From positions 1-56,274 of the forward strand of contig NZ_JAGYVZ010000026.1 in the NCBI RefSeq assembly GCF_018380615.1: DNA of 56,274 bases, written 5' to 3'. The position numbers and the translations under genes were made by a program. The number at the start of each line of letters is the position of its first letter. Position 1 is the stretch's first letter. Shown here piece after piece: positions 50,862 through 56,274 of this stretch. Source of the stretch: Flavobacterium psychroterrae. Its GTDB lineage: Bacteria; Bacteroidota; Bacteroidia; Flavobacteriales; Flavobacteriaceae. The notes under the pieces were generated by a model. That model saw only the letters and a program-made list of their open reading frames with translations, was not told the origin of the DNA and did no database searches.

Positions 50862-52463
50862 ATGGAAAATATTACCGTAATCATCATGTTACTATTTGGA
50901 GTCGCTTTTTTGAGCCTTATCAGTAAAAAATACAATTTTCCTATTCCTATTGTGCTGGTACTTTGCGGAGTTGTTATTAGTATTATTCCCGGACTTCCAG
51001 TCATTGCACTAAGTCCCGAAGTAGTTTTTATTATATTCCTGCCGCCGCTTTTATATCATGCAGCGTGGTATACCAGTTGGTCAGATTTTAAACAAACCAT
51101 TCGCCCAATAACATTGGCAGCTGTCGGTTTAGTACTTTTTACCACCGTTGCCGTGGCTTTTGTGGCACATATGCTTATAGATGATATTTCCTGGCCGTTA
51201 GCCTTTTTATTAGGCGCAATAGTCTCTCCGCCAGATGCAGTTTCGGCAACTTCAATCACAAAAGGTTTGGGTTTGCACCCGAGATTAATTGCGATTCTTG
51301 AAGGCGAAAGTCTGGTGAATGATGCCAGTGGTTTGGTCGCTTACAAATATGCTTTAACAGCCATTACAGCCGGAAATTTTGTTCTTTGGCAAGCCGGACT
51401 GAACTTTGTTGTGATGTCGGTTTTAGGAATTGGGATAGGTTTAGGTGTTGGCTATATTATGAGTTTTATTCATAAAAAGTTTGTGTGCGATGAGGTTATC
51501 GAAGCAACTTTAACATTGCTGACACCTTTTGCATCGTATTTAATTGCAGAACATTTTGAGAGTTCAGGAGTTCTGGCCGTTGTTGCAACGGGACTTTTCC
51601 TTTCGGCAAGATCGGGAACGATTTTTACGCACGAAAGCCGAATGATGACGGGAACAATTTGGAGTGTTTTAACGAATATTCTAAACGGATTGATTTTTAT
51701 CTTAATTGGATTGCAGTTGCGCCAAATCATACTAGGAATTGGAGATTATTCCGGTTGGTCATTGTTTGTTTGGGGAGCTTCGGTAAGTGTAGTCGTGATT
51801 GTAGTGCGTTTTTTATGGGTGATTCCGGCGACTTTACTTCCCCGATTTATAAGTAAAAAAATCCGACTGCAGGAAGAATTCGATTTCCGGAATATGATTG
51901 TTTTTGGCTGGTCCGGAATGCGTGGCGTGGTTTCGATGGCAGCGGCTTTGGCATTACCTTTAATGATGAATGAAACAGAAGTTTTTCCTTTGCGCAACCT
52001 CATCATTTATCTTGTTTTCTGTGTTATACTTTCCACTTTAGTCATTCAGGGATTGACATTACCGTGGCTGATTAAAAAACTAAAAATCGAAAAATATTCT
52101 ATTCTTGCCGAAGAATACGAGATTAGAAATATTATCGTTTCACAAACCATTACGCATATCGAAGATAATTTTTCGTTACTCAACGACGATTTGCTTCACA
52201 ACATCAAAAGCAAATACGAAGTAAAATTCAACCGCCTCCAAAAAACCGAACTCCCATCCAACTTCTTCGGAAAAGGAAAACTTATGGGTGGCGAAATTTT
52301 CAACGATTTTACCAAAATTCAAATTGATCTTTTGAATGTTGAACGCAATAAACTGGAATCAATGCACAAATCCGGTTCTGTTAATGAGGAGATTTTCAGG
52401 AAGATTGAGAAAGAGTTGGATTTGGAGGAGACCAGGTTGTGGATGGAGATGTATGAGGAGTAG
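50862..52463 (+). CDS. CPA1-family Na+/H+ antiporter
   Basis: 533 aa: about 12 membrane helices (1-405) and a cytoplasmic C-terminal tail. Ion-path residues include P-P-D-A-V-S-A-T-S, E-G-E-S-L-V-N-D-A-S-G and W-S-G-M-R-G-V-V-S-M-A-A, all CPA1/NhaP-like. Exchanges sodium or potassium for protons in pH and salt balance. The C-terminal tail ends L-D-L-E-E-T-R-L-W-M-E-M-Y-E-E, a segment that recurs in decayed form at 53.2 kb. Confidence 0.93.
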   Translation: MENITVIIMLLFGVAFLSLISKKYNFPIPIVLVLCGVVISIIPGLPVIALSPEVVFIIFLPPLLYHAAWYTSWSDFKQTIRPITLAAVGLVLFTTVAVAFVAHMLIDDISWPLAFLLGAIVSPPDAVSATSITKGLGLHPRLIAILEGESLVNDASGLVAYKYALTAITAGNFVLWQAGLNFVVMSVLGIGIGLGVGYIMSFIHKKFVCDEVIEATLTLLTPFASYLIAEHFESSGVLAVVATGLFLSARSGTIFTHESRMMTGTIWSVLTNILNGLIFILIGLQLRQIILGIGDYSGWSLFVWGASVSVVVIVVRFLWVIPATLLPRFISKKIRLQEEFDFRNMIVFGWSGMRGVVSMAAALALPLMMNETEVFPLRNLIIYLVFCVILSTLVIQGLTLPWLIKKLKIEKYSILAEEYEIRNIIVSQTITHIEDNFSLLNDDLLHNIKSKYEVKFNRLQKTELPSNFFGKGKLMGGEIFNDFTKIQIDLLNVERNKLESMHKSGSVNEEIFRKIEKELDLEETRLWMEMYEE

Positions 52464-52529
52464 TATTCAATCAGTGATTTATAAATGAGCATTTTGTAAG
52501 GCTGGTCTTCGTTTCCGACCAATAAAAAA

Positions 52530-52560
52530 TTGACTTATGTACTTACAGTTTGTACTTTTG
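52530..52560 (+). promoter_or_regulatory. Promoter of the SpoU/TrmH-type gene
   Basis: TTGAC (52530-52534) and TACTTTTG (52553-52560, TAnnTTTG). With a start site about 7 bases on, transcription would begin close to the ATG at 52566, giving a nearly leaderless message. Confidence 0.55.
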
Positions 52561-52565
52561 CCCTT

Positions 52566-53024
52566 ATGAATGATAACTTTATAAATGAATATTTTGGGAT
52601 AGGAATTCAAAACGGTAAAACGCCTGAAAATTTGGGTGTTTTGTGGCGATCGGCTCAAAACTTAGGTGCTACTTTTATATTTACCATAGGCAATCGATAT
52701 GCTAAACAAGCCTGTGATACTCATGATGCTGTGAAAGCAATTCCTTATTTTCATTATGATACTTTTGAAGCTTTTTTCGAAAACTTACCGAAAGGAGCGC
52801 GATTGGTTGGTGTTGAATTAGATGAAAAAGCTTCTGATTTAGAGACCTTTGAACATCCAAGACGTTGTGTTTATTTATTAGGAGCAGAAGATCATGGATT
52901 ATCTCATAAAGTAATGGCTAAATGCCATCATTTGGTAAAATTTAAATCAGAAAAAAGTTTAAATGTGGCTGTGGCAGGAACTATTATTATGTATGACAGA
53001 AACTTGTCAAAACCACGCTCTTAA
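52566..53024 (+). CDS. SpoU/TrmH-family RNA 2'-O-methyltransferase
   Basis: 152 aa, a stand-alone SPOUT domain. Family motifs: N-L-G-V-L-W-R-S-A-Q-N-L-G-A (motif 1, with R-S-A), Y-L-L-G-A-E-D-H-G-L (motif 2) and S-L-N-V-A-V-A-G-T-I-I-M-Y (motif 3, the knot). Would bind S-adenosylmethionine and methylate ribose in tRNA or rRNA; target not clear. The start at 52566 is preferred over TTG 52530, because the promoter overlaps the latter. Small single gene flanked by copies of the antiporter tail. Confidence 0.88.
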   Translation: MNDNFINEYFGIGIQNGKTPENLGVLWRSAQNLGATFIFTIGNRYAKQACDTHDAVKAIPYFHYDTFEAFFENLPKGARLVGVELDEKASDLETFEHPRRCVYLLGAEDHGLSHKVMAKCHHLVKFKSEKSLNVAVAGTIIMYDRNLSKPRS

Positions 53025-53147
53025 AACTTAATCTAGTAATTCCACTCACAAAGTGTTCGTAATTGCTTGCGCAGTTGCCCACGTTGTAAACCTTCTAATA
53101 CATTTCAGTTAAAATTTATTTGCTTATTAGTATCGCTATAAAGTCAG

Positions 53148-53292
53148 CAAATTTCACAGAGCTTAGATATTGAACGTAGTAAGTTAGAATCGATGTAAAA
53201 ATAAGTTTTGTTAACGAGGAGATTTTTAGAATGATTGAGAATGATTTGGATTTGAAGGAGACGAGGTTGTGGATGTATGTATATAGGAGTAG
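53148..53292 (+). pseudogene. Degenerate copy of the antiporter 3' end
   Basis: The translated pieces N-F-T-E … D-I-E-R-S-K-L-E-S-M and V-N-E-E-I-F-R-M-I-E-N-D-L-D-L-K-E-T-R-L-W-M correspond to the last about 45 codons of the antiporter (52330-52463). TAA codons follow E-S-M, and a 1-base deletion shifts the frame. Nucleotide similarity is clear through the AGGAGTAG end. The rest of the 53025-53456 gap shows no gene. Confidence 0.75.
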
Positions 53293-53456
53293 GGGGATTT
53301 TGACCTTTGAACCAGTAATTCGGAAATACCGAACTACTGGAGTTTTAATCAATTTTTTATTCACTTTTACGGATTTCCACAGTCTTATTACTGAAATATT
53401 CAATACTTTAGCCATTCGATAAAAATCGGATTAAATACAAGTTTTCACAATATTTC

Positions 53457-55037
53457 ATGACCCAACAACAAATAAAAAATTTAGAAAAAGAACTCTGGGA
53501 TGCCGCTGACGAATTAAGAGGGAACTCTAAGCTTACAGCTGGCGAATACAAGGATCCTTTGCTCGGATTAGTATTATTGCGTTTTGCACAAAATCGCTAT
53601 GAAGATGCCAAAATTAGTATCGCCAATTCTTTACCTATAAATCCTCGTACAAACGCACAACGCGAAGCAACCAAAGATGATTATGCCGCTGCAGGAGCAA
53701 TTCTTTTACCTGAAAAAGCCAAATACGAATACCTTGCTGCACTTCCGGAAAGTGAAGATATAGCGGAAGCTATTAATAATGCAATGAAATTGATTGAGGC
53801 TGAATACCCTGATTTAGCGGGTATTCTTCCTAAAAGTTATCAGGAGTTTGATGATAAATTACTCCGTGATTTAGTTCGCGTTTTCAATAAAGATGCGGTT
53901 CGACATGCTAAAGGTGATGTCTTTGGACGGATCTACGAATTTTTCTTGATGAAATTTTCTATGCAAGGTGCAGGTGCACAAGAAGGTGGTGAATTCTTTA
54001 CACCTCCATCATTGGTTAACTTAATTGTCAATTTTATTCAGCCTAATCATGGTATAATACACGATCCTGCTTGTGGTTCGGGCGGAATGTTTGTACAAAC
54101 AGCTCATTTTATTCAGGACCATGAAAACAAAAGTGTCAATGAAGCCATTACGGTTTATGGTACAGAGCTGAAAAGTAACAATGCCAAATTGGCTAAAATG
54201 AATTTAGCCATTCACGGTATCGAAGGCAAAATCATAGAAAGCAATAGCTTTTATACCAACCCACACAACCTTACAAGAAAGTGCGATTTTGTTATGGCTA
54301 ATCCTCCATTTAATGTGGATAAGGTCGATGCCAAAAATAAGTTTTTAACCGAAGATGAACGTCTTCCTTTTGGAGCACCACTTACTGGTAATGGAACTGT
54401 GAGTAACGGAAATTATTTGTGGATGCAATATTTCTACTCATATCTAAATAAAACAGGGCGTGCTGGGTTTGTCATGGCTTCCTCAGCTACGGATGCAGGC
54501 AATGCTGAAAAAAGAATTCGTAAGGAATTAATAGAAACCGGAGCTGTAGAATGTATTGTTTCAGTGGGAAATAATTTTTTCTACACCCGTTCTTTGCCTT
54601 GTCATGTTTGGTTTTACAACAAAGGCAAGAAGAAAGAAAACAAAAATAAAATCCTGATGATTGATGCACGTAATACTTTCCGTAAAGTAAGTACGACAAT
54701 CAATGATTTTAGTGAAGAACAATTAGAAGGTCTTACCACCATCATGCAGTTATTTCGTGGTGAAAAACCAGAAGTAAGTAAAAACAATGCTTGGTTTAAC
54801 GAAAAATTTCCAACCGGAAAATATGAAGATGTAGAAGGTTTATGCAAAATCGTAGATCTTGAAGATGTTGTTTCCCAAGATTACAGCTTAACTCCTGGTC
54901 GTTATGTCGGTGTAGTCGTTAATCTTGATATGGACTTTGATTACCAAGGACGTATGATTGAAATTCATGATGAATTAGCAATTTTAAATGAAGAAGCAAC
55001 TCAATTGATGCATCAAATTCAAAGCGTGCAATTATGA
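53457..55037 (+). CDS. hsdM: Type I restriction-modification DNA N6-adenine methyltransferase subunit
   Basis: 526 aa. N-terminal helical HsdM_N (about 5-130), then the methyltransferase domain: motif I D-P-A-C-G-S-G-G (203-210) binds S-adenosylmethionine and N-P-P-F (282-285) is the catalytic motif. Works with HsdS for site recognition and with an HsdR expected outside the window. hsdS overlaps its last 4 bases, a usual operon join. Confidence 0.95.
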   Translation: MTQQQIKNLEKELWDAADELRGNSKLTAGEYKDPLLGLVLLRFAQNRYEDAKISIANSLPINPRTNAQREATKDDYAAAGAILLPEKAKYEYLAALPESEDIAEAINNAMKLIEAEYPDLAGILPKSYQEFDDKLLRDLVRVFNKDAVRHAKGDVFGRIYEFFLMKFSMQGAGAQEGGEFFTPPSLVNLIVNFIQPNHGIIHDPACGSGGMFVQTAHFIQDHENKSVNEAITVYGTELKSNNAKLAKMNLAIHGIEGKIIESNSFYTNPHNLTRKCDFVMANPPFNVDKVDAKNKFLTEDERLPFGAPLTGNGTVSNGNYLWMQYFYSYLNKTGRAGFVMASSATDAGNAEKRIRKELIETGAVECIVSVGNNFFYTRSLPCHVWFYNKGKKKENKNKILMIDARNTFRKVSTTINDFSEEQLEGLTTIMQLFRGEKPEVSKNNAWFNEKFPTGKYEDVEGLCKIVDLEDVVSQDYSLTPGRYVGVVVNLDMDFDYQGRMIEIHDELAILNEEATQLMHQIQSVQL

Positions 55038-56176
55038 GAGAGGGTTGGAAAAAAGTTAGTTTAAGTGAATTAGGATTTGTAGGCAGAGGAAAATCCAGAC
55101 ATAGACCTAGAAATGCTAATTTTTTATTCGGAGACAGATATCCGTTTATTCAAACAGCTGATGTTAAGGCGGCTAATTATAAAATCACGTCATTTACTAC
55201 AATGTACTCTGAAGACGGTTTGAAGCAAAGTAAACTTTGGCCTAAGAATACCTTATGTATAACAATAGCTGCAAATATTGCTGATTCTTCAATTTTAGCA
55301 ATAGAAGCATGTTTTCCTGATAGTGTAATTGGATTTATTGCCGATGATAATAAATCAGATGTTCGGTTTGTGAAATATTTATTTGATTTACTTCAGGTAA
55401 GAATTAAACAAATCTCACAAGGAGCAGCTCAAGATAATTTAAGTCTAGAAAAATTAGAAACAATTAAATTTGAAGTTCCTGAATTACCTACACAACGCAA
55501 AATAGCATCAATATTATCGGGATATGATAATTTGATTGAGAACAACCTGAAACGCATTAAATTATTAGAAGAAAAAGCGCAACTTACTTATGAGGAATGG
55601 TTTGTAAAAATGCGCTTTCCGGGTTATGAAACTGCGAAATTTGATAAAGTCACTGGATTACCTGAGGGGTGGAAAGAAAAAAATTTCGGAGAATTAACAG
55701 AAACAATGCAATATGGATATACAGAATCTGCGAGTAACGAACCAGTAGGGCCAAAATTTTTAAGAATAACCGATATTGTCGGATTCAATATTAATTGGGA
55801 AAATGTTCCTTATTGCCTAATTAGTGATAAAGAAAAATCAAAATATTTACTTAGAGAAGGAGATATTGTTGTAGCACGTACAGGAGCAACAGTAGGTTAT
55901 GCTAAAAGAATCAATAAAAATTGCCCTGAAGCAGTTTTTGCTTCATACCTGATAAGATTAAAATTAAAATCTGAAATTGATGATGTGTTGATGGGAGTAT
56001 ATGTTGAATCTAAATCATTTCTTAAGATGGTTCAAAACATGGCTGGTGGGGCTGCGCAACCTAATGCTAACGCTCCTGTTTTACGTCAGATTGAGATGAT
56101 TGTGCCTAGCAAAGATATGCAACTTAAATTTAGACATTTAGTAATTGAACCCGTTGGGTGTAATTATTTCAAGTAA
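55034..56176 (+). pseudogene. hsdS: Type I restriction specificity subunit, 3' end lost to an insertion
   Basis: Frame of 380 codons. First recognition domain (about 1-160), central coiled-coil spacer (L-P-T-Q-R-K-I-A-S-I-L-S-G-Y-D-N-L-I, 165-205), second domain (about 215-365). The C-terminal spacer begins (M-Q-L-K-F-R-H-L-V) but is replaced at 56151 by a mobile-element end, so the last 10 residues (E-P-V-G-C-N-Y-F-K) are foreign. Typical HsdS have a further 40-60 residues. The protein would lack the second half of its dimer-bridging helices. Confidence 0.8.
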
Positions 56177-56274
56177 AAAATACGGACTAGATATTGTTCA
56201 AGATACTGAAATTCAGTATCTTGATGTCGCCAAACAAAACAATATCTATGTCAAATATAATAAAAAATTATCTA
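56151..56274 (+). mobile_element. Left end of an insertion element (truncated by the window)
   Basis: CCGTTGGGTGTAATTA (56151-56166) equals the terminal repeat of the 30.55-kb element. A short frame starting at ATG 56248 (M-S-N-I-I-K-N-Y-L) runs off the window and may be the start of a transposase; too short to assign. Confidence 0.6.

Overview
The window looks like a low-G+C chromosomal segment of a member of the Bacteroidota, most likely Flavobacterium or a close relative. The evidence is the AT-rich coding style, lipoprotein signals ending in S-C or G-C, near absence of Shine-Dalgarno sites, several TAnnTTTG-type -7 promoter elements, intergenic palindromic repeats of flavobacterial style, and family content such as a short-Q-loop cytochrome bd, a TPR/HisKA_3 kinase and a multi-PAS kinase. 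No rRNA, tRNA or CRISPR array was seen.

Layout. 0.2-5.8 kb: glycerol catabolism (glpD-glpK-glpF plus an outer-membrane barrel gene on the minus strand, divergent from a DeoR/GlpR regulator). 5.8-16 kb: an acetyltransferase, then sulfur and respiratory genes: two YeeE/YedE half transporters, a metallo-beta-lactamase/rhodanese fusion, an HD hydrolase, cytochrome bd (cydAB), a TauE/SafE permease, a Crp/Fnr regulator and a single rhodanese. The fusion operon and the tauE gene each carry a CRP/FNR-like site at the same distance (33 bp centre to centre) from the -7 element, so they probably form one regulon. 16-22 kb: non-phosphorylating GAPDH, an M1 peptidase, an ACT-domain protein and small genes. 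22.3-28.2 kb: a complete RND efflux operon. 28.5-33.4 kb: an AraC regulator, small lipoproteins and a GH1 glucosidase.

33.5-42.3 kb is the least ordinary part. It is a minus-strand run of small secreted or membrane proteins (YidD-like, DUF4177-like, vWA-like lipoprotein, coiled-coil membrane protein, TerB-like, Excalibur, DUF4236, Gly/His/Lys-rich peptide) next to a TPR histidine kinase and its response regulator. The response-regulator gene carries a frameshift, and the coiled-coil membrane protein appears split by one in-frame stop. Upstream of the kinase is a 54-aa lipoprotein gene with a long structured leader. The same cassette (terminator, small lipoprotein, leader) occurs again at 29.3-29.9 kb without the kinase. 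In both copies the terminator hairpin contains an ATG in its loop, which in the intact copy is the kinase start codon. Shared TTTTACGGAA-type promoter motifs tie the cluster together. This is the best candidate for an undescribed regulatory system.

42.6-53 kb: a lipocalin-like lipoprotein, an eight-PAS hybrid-free histidine kinase with a CheY-like partner, an MscS-type channel, a CPA1 antiporter and a SpoU/TrmH-type methyltransferase. 53-56.3 kb: a degenerate copy of the antiporter 3' end, then a type I restriction-modification hsdM-hsdS pair. hsdS is cut off by a mobile-element end whose terminal sequence matches a short non-autonomous element at 30.55 kb. Intergenic regions hold several other MITE-like palindromes, one with a recognisable target duplication (12.8-13.05 kb).
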